Below, in pieces: positions 26,424 to 34,677 of a stretch of DNA of 64,000 bases. The translations under genes and the position numbers were made by a program. The notes below the pieces were generated by a model. It searched no databases. It was not told the DNA's origin and was given only the letters and a program-made list of their open reading frames with translations. Position 1 is the first letter of the stretch. Each line of letters opens with the position of its first letter. The stretch spans positions 620,001-684,000 of the forward strand of contig NZ_FNGY01000001.1 of the NCBI RefSeq assembly GCF_900103665.1, in the 5' to 3' direction. The stretch comes from Pedobacter steynii. GTDB lineage: Bacteria; Bacteroidota; Bacteroidia; Sphingobacteriales; Sphingobacteriaceae.

Positions 26424-27572
26424 ATGCCTATGCTCAAGACCCCAAATCCACCAATCATTAAGACATCAAATACGTCTTTACTGAAGACTAAAAACATTTA
26501 TATCGATACACAGGCTTTTGTTGCTAATAATTACTTCCAAAGTGAAAACTTGAAACGGCTCAGCGAATTTGGTAAAAGTGGTGTTGTTAAAATTTTTATG
26601 ACTGAGATTACCCGTCACGAAATTATTCATAATGCGGCAAATGATTTGATGAATGCAATTCAGGATCTCAATGAATTTAAGAAGAAGTTTGCTAATAAAG
26701 GAAAGATCTTAAAGAATATTGAAGAGTTTAAGCCCTATCTGGACTTGCCAAAAATAGAATTCGATAGCCAACTAGATAAAATAACTATAGATTTAAACAG
26801 CTTTCTTACTGAAGCTAATATTGAGTTCATTCCATACCACACTGCAGATTTGACTGATATTGTTACTAAGTATTTTGAGCAATCTAAGCCTTTTGGACAA
26901 GGAAAAAAGAAACACGAATTTCCTGATGCGATCGTACTTTCATCTATTGAACACTGGTGTAAGACATCAAACCAAAAGATTTATATGATTTCTGGCGATA
27001 ATGATATGTTTGAAACGAGGTCAAGCACAATTTTGACGGTTAAATCTTTAAAAGATATACTCAGTCTGATTAATAGCCAGAATGATACAGACAAGAGGAA
27101 ATATTGGATACAATCCGTTTTTGAAAAGCATGAGGAAGTTATTAAGCAAGTAATTTCCGAAGCATTTGAAGAGAAACTTGTTAATGAAACAGGATATGAC
27201 TTAGAGTTAGAGGATATTGAAATCGATGACTTAGAATTACATGATTATTCTACTGTATTAGATAAAGTTAAAAATGGTGAAACAGTTTTGCAATTGGATT
27301 ATGATATCTCATTCTCAGCTAGAATAACTTACGACGACTATTCTTATGCTTTTTTTAATAAAGAAAGTAACAAGCCGTTTGGCTCAACTCAAAATGATGT
27401 TCGTAAAACATTTACCTTCACGCAGACTGCAGAAATTACTTTTCAAACTACACTTGATGAAAAAGGTTATGAAAATGCGGCAAAGGTTTTTATAAATTGC
27501 TCATATACGAGTGTTCCACTGGCTGAAGACCTAATCGATAAACTTGATGGTTATTACTATCGCCCGTCTTAA
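26424..27572 (+). CDS. PIN-domain (DUF4935-like) protein
   Basis: The protein has 382 residues. The N-terminal ~200 residues form a PIN-like nuclease domain. The acidic residues appear in the order expected: Asp in IYIDTQAF, Glu in MTEITRHEI, Asp in FPDAIVLSSIE and Asp in ISGDNDMFE. The C-terminal ~150 residues are beta-rich and acidic (LELEDIEIDDLELHDY) and may bind a regulator or substrate. PIN domains cut RNA. Large two-domain forms such as this one are found in defence islands, and here it sits beside ShosTA. No antitoxin-like partner is adjacent on the same strand, so it is not a classical VapC. Function unknown. Confidence 0.65.
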   Translation: MPMLKTPNPPIIKTSNTSLLKTKNIYIDTQAFVANNYFQSENLKRLSEFGKSGVVKIFMTEITRHEIIHNAANDLMNAIQDLNEFKKKFANKGKILKNIEEFKPYLDLPKIEFDSQLDKITIDLNSFLTEANIEFIPYHTADLTDIVTKYFEQSKPFGQGKKKHEFPDAIVLSSIEHWCKTSNQKIYMISGDNDMFETRSSTILTVKSLKDILSLINSQNDTDKRKYWIQSVFEKHEEVIKQVISEAFEEKLVNETGYDLELEDIEIDDLELHDYSTVLDKVKNGETVLQLDYDISFSARITYDDYSYAFFNKESNKPFGSTQNDVRKTFTFTQTAEITFQTTLDEKGYENAAKVFINCSYTSVPLAEDLIDKLDGYYYRPS

Positions 27573-27815
27573 ACTAACTTTAGGTATTCAAAGTAATTTC
27601 TTCCATTGTTATTTATGCTATTGTTTACAGATTAGCATTAGTTTATTCCTTTTTGTCTGATGCACTTACAGGAATTCAATAAACTTAAAATTAGCCCAAA
27701 TTGGACAACATAGTATCTCATCTAGATTTGTAAAAAAAGAACTATAAATTTGCGCCCAGTTGTGGGAAAGAAGTTAATTATTATAAGCTAATTCTTATTA
27801 AACCTAAATCCTGAC

Positions 27816-28526
27816 CTATTCTGTTGTGGCTGGTTTTTTAATGCTGAGGGAAATCTCCTCCAGATACCGTATCAGTTCTATGTTATATTTATCCTTCATC
27901 CAGGACATGTAAAAGTCTCTGACCACTGCTCTCTCAATTATACCTATAAAAAGACCTAAGCTTCCTAAAATTAGCGTGTAATACAAAAAATTATTCCATA
28001 GATCTTCAAATTTCATGTCCTGATTTGCATTATAGGACTTCAAAGACATGCCGAGAATAACGAAAAATATAGCATAGGAGAATTTGAATATTTTATATCT
28101 GTATGAAGGTATAGAACCCTGATACTTTAATCCATTGATGATAAAGGCAATATCTTCTCTGTTTAAAGAATCATGACGTATAAATACAGATTTGATTTTA
28201 TCAACATAGATATCATATGAGAGAACTGGACTACTGATGCGCTGAGTGTGTTGAAATCTCCTTTCCAGTAGTTTCCATTTAGCATCTGACATCTTCATCA
28301 CAATAAAGATTCCTCCAAATAAGTTGATGAATAGTCCCAGGACTGCGATATAGAATTGTAGACTCTTAAGATCCCGTATACCACAAAAAATAGTGTAGCC
28401 CAAGGCAGTAACAAACAGCAGTATTAAAAATATAGTAAGCATCTTTTGCCATAAGCTAAATAATGGATAAATCATCTTATCCCAGCCCAGTTTCTTTGAC
28501 TGGTCTATGAGTTCTTTTATTAACAT
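27816..28526 (-). CDS. Hypothetical inner membrane protein
   Basis: The protein has 236 residues with about four hydrophobic segments. Two lie near the N-terminus (LTIFLILLFVTALGYTIFCG; FYIAVLGLFINLFGGIFIV) and two near the C-terminus (FSYAIFFVILGM; YTLILGSLGLFIGII). Between them is a cytosolic domain of ~80 residues containing KIKSVFIRHDSLNREDIAFI. I do not recognise the family. The two-plus-two arrangement around a soluble domain resembles membrane effectors of some defence systems, but no sensor domain can be named. It is convergent with the PIN gene and 354 bases downstream of the TAC operon on the same strand. Confidence 0.5.
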   Translation of the reverse strand: MLIKELIDQSKKLGWDKMIYPLFSLWQKMLTIFLILLFVTALGYTIFCGIRDLKSLQFYIAVLGLFINLFGGIFIVMKMSDAKWKLLERRFQHTQRISSPVLSYDIYVDKIKSVFIRHDSLNREDIAFIINGLKYQGSIPSYRYKIFKFSYAIFFVILGMSLKSYNANQDMKFEDLWNNFLYYTLILGSLGLFIGIIERAVVRDFYMSWMKDKYNIELIRYLEEISLSIKKPATTE

Positions 28527-28880
28527 TCTATAAAAATAAATAAAATTGGAAACCTGAGTAATTCACGCTGCGGTTCTGCTAGAATTTTCAAATAGTTGCT
28601 TTTTGTTGTATGTATAAAGCTAAAAAGTAATGAAGTCTTTGTATATATTACCGATGATTTTTTTTGGAGATTAAGTCTCTCAGTATTTTCAAGCCAAAAT
28701 TCAATTCCATTTGCATCTTTTGATGATTACTTAAGAATTCTAATGGTGTATCCATCCGAAATGGTCAACATTTATATCTATAGAAGTATATAATATATAA
28801 AATTTGAATTCATCTATTATTTTGGATCGGACTTCTAATGAATATGTTAAATATTGGTTTGAATACAATTCTTTTGATGA
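28527..28880. other. 354-base gap with nothing recognisable
   Basis: AT-rich sequence lies between the TAC operon and the membrane protein gene, both on the minus strand. A 65-codon plus-strand frame (28596-28793) has no family features. No terminator with a T-run was found. Confidence 0.4.
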
Positions 28881-29306
28881 TCAATGGGGTTGTAAAAAAT
28901 CTTTCGCATCAATGATCGGTAATAATGCATTGTGAAGAGCTGTTCCTCGAAAGGCAGAAAACAGCATGCCTCTGGCTGTAGATATGGAAATGGCATTCAG
29001 AGAAAGTAGAAGGCCGTCTGGGATTTTATATATGCCGGATTTATTTTTCATGAATACTTTATCATAATTAGCGATAGAATACCAAAATACTGAGCTTAGA
29101 CTACCATACCTGATTTCTCCAGCTTTGATTTGTATTTCCAGTTTTAGCCGGACCATTTGGTTTTTATGATTTAAACGACTTTCCACATTCACATCATAAT
29201 CATAGGTTTCCTTGCTTGTGAAATCTGCAGGTATGCTAAGCTCCGTACCAATAAGCTCGATACTGGATAAATGGTAAAGGATTTCTTGATTTTGTGACTT
29301 GCTCAT
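28881..29306 (-). CDS. SecB-like chaperone of a toxin-antitoxin-chaperone system
   Basis: The protein has 141 residues. The C-terminal third (ISTARGMLFSAFRGTALHNA, then LLPIIDAKDF) matches the SecB signature, in which AR..., a helix and then L..LPPINFDALY are conserved. The preceding strands (YDVNVESRLNHKN, VRLKLEIQIKAGEI) fit the SecB beta-sheet (VxxxVxxxxxxxxxFxxEVxYxGxF). It is the third gene of an overlapping operon, with a four-base overlap with the antitoxin. In TAC systems a SecB-like chaperone protects the antitoxin from degradation, so a disturbance of the chaperone frees the toxin. It is not the housekeeping SecB, because it is short and linked to a toxin-antitoxin pair. Confidence 0.7.
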   Translation of the reverse strand: MSKSQNQEILYHLSSIELIGTELSIPADFTSKETYDYDVNVESRLNHKNQMVRLKLEIQIKAGEIRYGSLSSVFWYSIANYDKVFMKNKSGIYKIPDGLLLSLNAISISTARGMLFSAFRGTALHNALLPIIDAKDFLQPH

Positions 29307-29899
29307 ACTTTTGAAAGAGACTTAGGGTCTATATGCTCTATTTTTTCATCCGAAACGGCAAAATGATCACCATGGATTTTAAGTTGGATAAAACTTGGGG
29401 TTATGCCTGTCTTTGATTCAAAACTTCCTTGAGTTCGAAATTCAGTAACTTTCGAATACATTTTTGTTATATAGTCGACATCAGTCGGGAGTGCTAGGAT
29501 GTTCTTTCTTACAATCGGAAAATCGGACCAGAGAGCATATCGACTGATTCCTTGAAACAGATCTTTGACTTCAAAATGTAAAGAAGAAAGTATGGGTTCT
29601 TCCGGTTCTGTGAAAAACGCGGACATAGGGATTGCTAGACAACCACTGATATCGCTCAAAGTGTCAATAGTGAAATTGTGTGTACCACTTAGCCACTTGG
29701 CAATAACTGATGGATTTCTCCCCAGTTTCTCCGCAAGCTGGCCTTTGGATAATTTTTGCTCGACTAGCTGATCAGCAATCACTCCTGCAACTTTCATTCT
29801 GATCCCAATCCGCTGTTGTTCGGCAGGATCAATTTTACCAAGTAGTGATTGTATCAGCGCATTCTCTGTTAATTCTTCCGCCTTATTTATCTTACTCAT
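29303..29899 (-). CDS. XRE-family antitoxin with C-terminal extension (HigA-like)
   Basis: The protein has 198 residues. A helix-turn-helix domain (VEQKLSKGQLAEKLGRNPSV, then IAKWLSGTHNFTIDTLSDI) occupies ~40-90. It is followed by an unusually long C-terminal region (~95-198) with scattered hydrophobic residues (LFQGISRYALW, ITPSFIQLKIHG). In TAC systems such an extension is the chaperone-addiction segment bound by SecB-like proteins. It overlaps the toxin gene by 8 bases and the chaperone gene by 4 bases. It probably represses its own operon, as most HigA proteins do. Confidence 0.78.
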   Translation of the reverse strand: MSKINKAEELTENALIQSLLGKIDPAEQQRIGIRMKVAGVIADQLVEQKLSKGQLAEKLGRNPSVIAKWLSGTHNFTIDTLSDISGCLAIPMSAFFTEPEEPILSSLHFEVKDLFQGISRYALWSDFPIVRKNILALPTDVDYITKMYSKVTEFRTQGSFESKTGITPSFIQLKIHGDHFAVSDEKIEHIDPKSLSKV

Positions 29900-30386
29900 T
29901 TTCGTTAAAATCTAGATCGCCAATTAAATCTTTATAATTTGGGGCCCATCGAATCTCTTTATTAAGTATCCGTTCATATATCATCTCATGTATTTCAATC
30001 AGTTCATTTACGCTTTTTGATAAAGCTGGATCCTGTTGCCAGGATCTGATTGACTTACTTTTTGGTCCACCATCGCCCAATATAATGGCAGTGTTACCCA
30101 TCCTGATACAATAAAGCCGAACCTTAGATCCTGGTCTGTCATACAAAGCGCATACCGAATCTCCAATCTTACCTTCATTCAGCTTGAAATAACCTTCTCT
30201 TGCTCCCTCTTTATCCGCCATTAGTTTAATTCTTCCCAGTATATCTTGTACCTCTTTTTCATTGGTAACACTGTTTTTTATCAAAAAGTCATGAAATAAT
30301 GAAGTGGTTCTGCCTTCAGGTAAAATTGTATATATGGAAGCTTTAGATCCACTCAATGATTCAAGTTTTGTAATTTTAAAGTTCAC
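29892..30386 (-). CDS. RelE/HigB-superfamily toxin
   Basis: The protein has 164 residues. The core KVRLYCIRMGNTAIILGDGG and then RSWQQDPALSKSVNELIEI resemble RelE/HigB-like (Gp49-like) toxins of Bacteroidota, which are ribosome-dependent mRNA interferases. It is the first gene of the toxin-antitoxin-chaperone operon, the usual toxin-first order of HigBA modules. The N-terminal ~70 residues (SIYTILPEGRTTSLFHDFL) are less conserved. Transcription starts in a short AT-rich gap; on the minus strand a TATATTTA resembles a -7 box. Confidence 0.72.
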   Translation of the reverse strand: MNFKITKLESLSGSKASIYTILPEGRTTSLFHDFLIKNSVTNEKEVQDILGRIKLMADKEGAREGYFKLNEGKIGDSVCALYDRPGSKVRLYCIRMGNTAIILGDGGPKSKSIRSWQQDPALSKSVNELIEIHEMIYERILNKEIRWAPNYKDLIGDLDFNENE

Positions 30387-30758
30387 TTAAATATACAATT
30401 TTATTCGGTTTTCGGGATAAATTTAACGAAATTTTACTTATAAATAAAATTTCTGACAATTCTAGAGGCTGTTAGACTCTTGGAATTCAGGTCTAATCTA
30501 TATAAAATTTGGAAGTTTATACTTTTAAATTACCATTGAAGTTGAAATCTACGGATATGTTCGGAGCCTCAATTCATCAGGTAGTCTGTCTTCCTTCTGA
30601 TTACAATCTAGACTGGTTGTAGATTTAGAAAAAATGGGTTCCCCTCAAAAATTCTTTGTGGTTGAACTACCAGAGTTATACACTGATATCAAAAAGATCA
30701 TATCTCATTCGATTTAGGACAAATGGTGCAGCAGATTACAGCCAAAGAAGCGGATCAT
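30387..30758. other. 372-base gap with a small unexplained open frame
   Basis: Bases 30634-30717 (+) read MGSPQKFFVVELPELYTDI and on to a stop, 27 codons from ATG, and the frame is open for another 11 codons upstream. It is too short to assign and may be a gene remnant. Nothing else is recognisable. Confidence 0.25.
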
Positions 30759-31226
30759 TTATTCACCGGTGGGAGGTAGATCATCATCTGGTTGATTTCT
30801 TCTATTGCCAACTTTTTTGAGAACATCATACATCACTACCCCAAATACACCAGACAAGAAAAACATAGTGTAGGCAGGTATATCTAAAATTATTCTATCT
30901 GACATATAGTGAGCGATTAACGTGAGGTCACCCAGGCAAAAACAGATGAGTATATTAACTAAGAGTGTTTCATACAATTTTACATCATAGGCACGGTAGC
31001 TATTGCTAATAACTTCTTTCAATAATAGGATTGCAAATATCCCGCAAGTAAAAATGACTCCAAAACTAGTGGTAATAAAAATCAACTTTAAAAAGTCTGT
31101 AGTTGCGAAGAAATTAGGATATGTGTTAATACCTAACACTAGAGGTATACCCATACAATGAACAGCTAATAGAGTAAGACTTAAAGTTTTAAGAATTGGG
31201 ATTTCTAGAATCCAGGGTTTTTCCAT
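30759..31226 (-). CDS. Hypothetical four-helix membrane protein
   Basis: The protein has 155 residues with four hydrophobic helices (ILKTLSLTLLAVHCMGIPLV; FLKLIFITTSFGVIFTCGIF; TLLVNILICFCLGDLTLIA; YTMFFLSGVFGVVMYDVL) and a charged C-terminal tail (RRNQPDDDLPPTGE). The family was not recognised. It lies in the defence island between the TAC operon and a broken gene on the same strand. Small multi-helix membrane proteins often act as effectors there, but nothing in the sequence proves it. Confidence 0.5.
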   Translation of the reverse strand: MEKPWILEIPILKTLSLTLLAVHCMGIPLVLGINTYPNFFATTDFLKLIFITTSFGVIFTCGIFAILLLKEVISNSYRAYDVKLYETLLVNILICFCLGDLTLIAHYMSDRIILDIPAYTMFFLSGVFGVVMYDVLKKVGNRRNQPDDDLPPTGE

Positions 31227-31334
31227 CTGAGCGTAATTTATATAAGTGTAAAGTTAAGTAATTACTTATATAATATTTAGTTAAAGGAATGATCACATTA
31301 GTACAGCAGTCATACCTGACTTGTGATGCTATAT

Positions 31335-31596
31335 TTAAAATAACTCAGGGTATTCAGTTTCAATAAGCTTCCCTAAGATAGATAGGATATCGGTGTAGAT
31401 ACTTTGACCACCCACTACTGTCCATCCGTTAAACCCGTGAAATTTAATTAAGCTTTCACGTCCATCTGCTGACACTTGAACCAATAAAAGAATCCCTATG
31501 AGATTCTTTTATTGGTGTAACAAGAAAGTTTAAATCAGTCTGACTAAATTGGAAGGATATTTTTTTTGTCTCTAGTTCATTTTCCATTGAGCGCAT
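31335..31596 (-). pseudogene. Frameshifted small gene, unknown family
   Basis: From ATG 31596 the minus strand reads MRSMENELETKKISFQF, then TPIKESHRDSFIG, before running into a stop in that frame. In the +1 frame it continues without a stop as VQVSADGRESLIKFHGF, NGWTVVGGQSIYTDILSI and EYPELF to the stop at 31337. Joining the two frames near 31480 gives one coherent protein of about 86 residues, so I read a single-base indel. A sequencing error or programmed frameshift is possible, since a 15-base inverted repeat (31480-31516) sits at the join. I do not recognise the family. Confidence 0.6.
31480..31516. repeat. 15-base perfect inverted repeat at the frameshift site
   Basis: ACCAATAAAAGAATC (31480-31494) and its exact reverse complement (31502-31516) enclose a 7-base loop. 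It lies inside a reading frame and has no T-run, so it is unlikely to be a terminator. Its first bases (ACCAATAAAA) match those of the palindrome at 15465. Confidence 0.6.
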
Positions 31597-31820
31597 TTTT
31601 CCTGAAGGTCACATATAAAAATGAATCATTTAAAGATTTCTTTTCAACATCAACCAAAAGATATCCGTAACACTAAATATTTGGAGGTTATCAATGAAAA
31701 TTTTAAAAATTAAGCCTTAAAAAAGGAGATAAAGGCGAGTTATTGTTGATAAGGAAGTGCTGGAGTTTGATCATTGGGTAACTTAGCTTAATTAGTATCT
31801 TTAATAAATTACGAACGCTC
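31597..31820 (+). other. Gap with remnants of an unidentified frame
   Basis: Bases 31621-31713 read MNHLKISFQHQPKDIRNTKY and on to a stop (30 codons). A protein-like stretch KKGDKGELLLIRK follows in the next ~50 bases in another frame. This may be a second broken gene next to the frameshifted one. It is too short to assign. Confidence 0.25.
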
Positions 31821-32699
31821 ATGTCTACACCAGTAAATCACCATTATGTATCCGAATGTCACCTTAAAGAGTTCTTTAATACCCAGGAGAAGCGCATTTA
31901 TCTTTATGATAAGGAAATCAACAATTTTTATCATAAGCCTGGCACAAAAAAGATTTTTAGTTTAAATAACCTCAATACCCGTTTGGTTGGCGATGTTATT
32001 GATCAGCAGTCCATGGAATATGAACTTAGGGTAATGTTTGAGGATAATTTTTCCAAGCATATTCAATCGATAAAACGACTTTATGATGATCACTCGCTAA
32101 TTGGTACTATCTATAATGACTTGAATTTTTTGGCCCTGATGGCTCTTGTCGGTGAGTACCGAAATCCACATTATAAAAAGGGGCTGGATAATGCATTGGC
32201 CTCTTTTGATGAACATTTCAAAAGTGCGGGAGGAATAGTTGAGCAGAAGTTAAAACATGATCAGGTGCTTTATTCAAACCTTAAAGGCTACATAGATATA
32301 GCCACAAAAATGTTAATGAAAATGGACCCGATGACCTTTGCCATAGTATCGATTAAATCAGCCGATCATTTTATTGTCCCTGATACATCCGGTTTTTTGA
32401 TTAGAGAAAATTTTGAAACTGGACGGGTAATTCAGCTTGGTTTACCAATATCTGATAAACTTTTTATACTTGGCAGGTCTGTTGCAATGGGACATTATCC
32501 GACGACACTTGTGGAAATCAAAGACCAGAATAGCGAAGTCGTTTTCAGGATTAATTCTGACTTGGTCAACTATGCTTATAAAACCGTTGCCTGCAAGAAT
32601 GAGGGCTTTTTAAGAAAAACGATTAAACGAATGCGTAAAGTCGGATTTATCGGGCAGCATTTTTTCGAGGCAACCATTGGATCACCAGCAAAAGCTTAA
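31821..32699 (+). CDS. DUF4238 domain protein
   Basis: The protein has 292 residues. It starts with the DUF4238 signature (NHHYVSECHLKEFFN, compare the family's HHYVPxFYLxxF) and RIYLYDKE. Further conserved points are FLALMALVGEYRNP and DHFIVPDTSGFLI. No catalytic function is established for the family, and no membrane segment or signal is present. DUF4238 proteins are frequent in defence islands and beside toxin-like genes. It precedes an AlbA_2 protein by 120 bases on the same strand, so the two may be co-expressed. Confidence 0.75.
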   Translation: MSTPVNHHYVSECHLKEFFNTQEKRIYLYDKEINNFYHKPGTKKIFSLNNLNTRLVGDVIDQQSMEYELRVMFEDNFSKHIQSIKRLYDDHSLIGTIYNDLNFLALMALVGEYRNPHYKKGLDNALASFDEHFKSAGGIVEQKLKHDQVLYSNLKGYIDIATKMLMKMDPMTFAIVSIKSADHFIVPDTSGFLIRENFETGRVIQLGLPISDKLFILGRSVAMGHYPTTLVEIKDQNSEVVFRINSDLVNYAYKTVACKNEGFLRKTIKRMRKVGFIGQHFFEATIGSPAKA

Positions 32700-32819
32700 T
32701 ATCCAAATCGAGAGTTTTTATATGGTTTTGGTTCGTTAAAACCATTATTTATTGTAAATCATCAAATATATTGTAGGTTGCTCAATAGACTGATTATATT
32801 GGAATAAATATGTGTAATT

Positions 32820-33764
32820 ATGTCTAATACTTTATACACTCAAACCTATCTCGAGAGTATTATAAGCGGCAAAATCGAGGAAAGCCAAATGCTTGAATTT
32901 AAGGCTAGTGGCGCTTTGTCCACCAAGGATACCGCGAAAAAGGAGATCTCGAAAGACATTTCCGCGTTTGCTAATGCTGGAGGGGGAATTATTATCTATG
33001 GGCTTAAAGAGAATCCTTCTAACAGGCACCTAGTAGGTGAGATTGATCCTATTGACAGGAAAACCATATCAAAAGAGTGGCTGGAGGCTATCATTCAAAG
33101 TACAATACAGCCCCGGTTAATCAGTTATGAAATTTTTCCGATTATTATAGACGATGATGATGACAAAGTCGTATATGTTGTAGATATAAAACAAAGTGTT
33201 ACTGCCCACCAAGCGCTTGATCATCGTTACTACAGGCGATACAATTTCAACGTACAGCCGATGAATGATTATGAGATCAGGGATGTATTTAACCGGACAA
33301 AACACCCTTCTTTAGCGATCGAGTTTGAAATAAATACAAATGGCATTGACTTTCAGAGGACTACCAGCTTTTTGAAAGTTTTTGCAAGAAATACAGGCAG
33401 CGTTTTAGCACAGTATATCAACTGTTATCTACAGATCCCTGTGTGTTTATTGGCCAATCCCAGGGAATTGGATCAGGAAATTGCGGAACGATTTGGTGAC
33501 AATACCATACGTGACCTTATTGATGTCAAAACCTGGGGACCGGGCTTGGCTCCAACTTATACTTATGGACCCTCGCGTTACGATCCGCTTCTACCCCGAC
33601 TAAGAACAAAACTAGATTTTTCCGAAATTGAGCTGGCTACCAGACCTATTGATTCATCACAGAGCATAAAATGGACGGTCTATGCAGACAACGCAGAGCC
33701 GATCAGTGGCGTTATCGCTATAAATACAATTCAGGTAAATTATAATTCAGATTTGATTTCCTAA
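32820..33764 (+). CDS. AlbA_2/Schlafen-type ATP-binding-like protein
   Basis: The protein has 314 residues. Residues ~15-160 form an AlbA_2 domain: EESQMLEFKASGA, KEISKDISAFANAGGGIIIYG and YYRRYNFN. This is the divergent AAA-4/Schlafen core also seen in transcription regulators and in anti-phage proteins. The C-terminal half is beta-rich (FLKVFARNTGSVLAQYINCY) and may bind another protein. No helix-turn-helix is evident, so a regulator role is less likely than an effector or accessory role. Schlafen-core proteins can cut tRNA or rRNA, but the relevant residues cannot be confirmed here. Confidence 0.72.
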   Translation: MSNTLYTQTYLESIISGKIEESQMLEFKASGALSTKDTAKKEISKDISAFANAGGGIIIYGLKENPSNRHLVGEIDPIDRKTISKEWLEAIIQSTIQPRLISYEIFPIIIDDDDDKVVYVVDIKQSVTAHQALDHRYYRRYNFNVQPMNDYEIRDVFNRTKHPSLAIEFEINTNGIDFQRTTSFLKVFARNTGSVLAQYINCYLQIPVCLLANPRELDQEIAERFGDNTIRDLIDVKTWGPGLAPTYTYGPSRYDPLLPRLRTKLDFSEIELATRPIDSSQSIKWTVYADNAEPISGVIAINTIQVNYNSDLIS

Positions 33765-33861
33765 GGTATAATAGAAATAATTACATCTCTCCCTGGTGTC
33801 TAGTCGCCATTATTTAAACCAAAAGTTAACTAGGGATCCTTGAGTTTTGTCATTGGAAAGC

Positions 33862-34677
33862 TTATTGTTGTCGTCGTTCAGATGACACCTTGTATCCTGG
33901 TATTTCCGAGGTGTCATTAACGAAATGAACTCTTATTGGAGTATCGGCTCTTATCATTGGAAAGTATTGATGGGTCTGATCCATCTCGCAGTAATATTCA
34001 ATGAGATCGGAACCAGCTTTAATCTTATTAAAAATCGATTCTTCAAGTAGAATATTCAAGAAAGCAGATTCGATTTCATTAGGTTTACCTATTGACTGCT
34101 TTTGATGAATGATCTTGTCGCGGATTTCTTTGAGTTTCTTGAAGTTTTCCCAAAATGGCAGTGTTTTCGGACTTTCTACGTTTAGAATCTCAGGTAAAAC
34201 TTTTCCAACTTTTTCTTCAGTGGGCATCCACTTTTCTATTGCAGTTTTATCCCAAATTTCTGTGATGCCCTTTCCATTTTTTTTTGTGATCGTATAGTCT
34301 TCTGGAATTGCTACGTTACAGATCGCTTCAATTGCAGAATAGATCATGATAATGCAGGATTGCACACTCTCGAAATAATCATACAGTTGACAGAGTTCCT
34401 CGGGCTTTATCACGTAAATTAAACCTGGTTTCAATTTGGCTTTTATTAGCGTACAGTAGATTGATTCTGCTACTGAGTATTCTTTTCTTGCTTTGTTGAG
34501 AAACATTGCGACGCCATTTGGTGTGAAAAAACTAATGCCGCTGTCCTTGGTCAGCATAAACACTGAGGTCTGATGACTTTGATAGACAAAAGTACTTTTT
34601 TCCACTAGGTAGGCTTTTGGTCTTACCATTCTAAAATCAGGTAGGGCAACGGGTGAATATACTTTTTTGTCGTCCAT
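33862..34677 (-). CDS. Hypothetical protein with possible HEPN motif
   Basis: The protein has 271 residues, soluble. Its central part is helical (QLYDYFESVQSCIIMIYSAI EAICN) and carries LKEIRDKIIHQ, an R-x4-H motif like that of HEPN nucleases. HEPN proteins are common RNases in defence islands and toxin-antitoxin modules, but a single motif is weak evidence and the N- and C-terminal regions are unrecognised. The gene is convergent with the AlbA_2 gene and ends the defence region. Confidence 0.45.
   Translation of the reverse strand: MDDKKVYSPVALPDFRMVRPKAYLVEKSTFVYQSHQTSVFMLTKDSGISFFTPNGVAMFLNKARKEYSVAESIYCTLIKAKLKPGLIYVIKPEELCQLYDYFESVQSCIIMIYSAIEAICNVAIPEDYTITKKNGKGITEIWDKTAIEKWMPTEEKVGKVLPEILNVESPKTLPFWENFKKLKEIRDKIIHQKQSIGKPNEIESAFLNILLEESIFNKIKAGSDLIEYYCEMDQTHQYFPMIRADTPIRVHFVNDTSEIPGYKVSSERRQQ

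Noticed and set aside
28596..28793. 65-codon plus-strand frame in the gap after the TAC operon
   Set aside because: It is AT-rich, has no family features and no promoter, and is no more than would be expected by chance.
31480..31516. Perfect hairpin considered as a terminator
   Set aside because: It has no T-run and lies inside a reading frame that is coherent on both sides of it once a single base is corrected.
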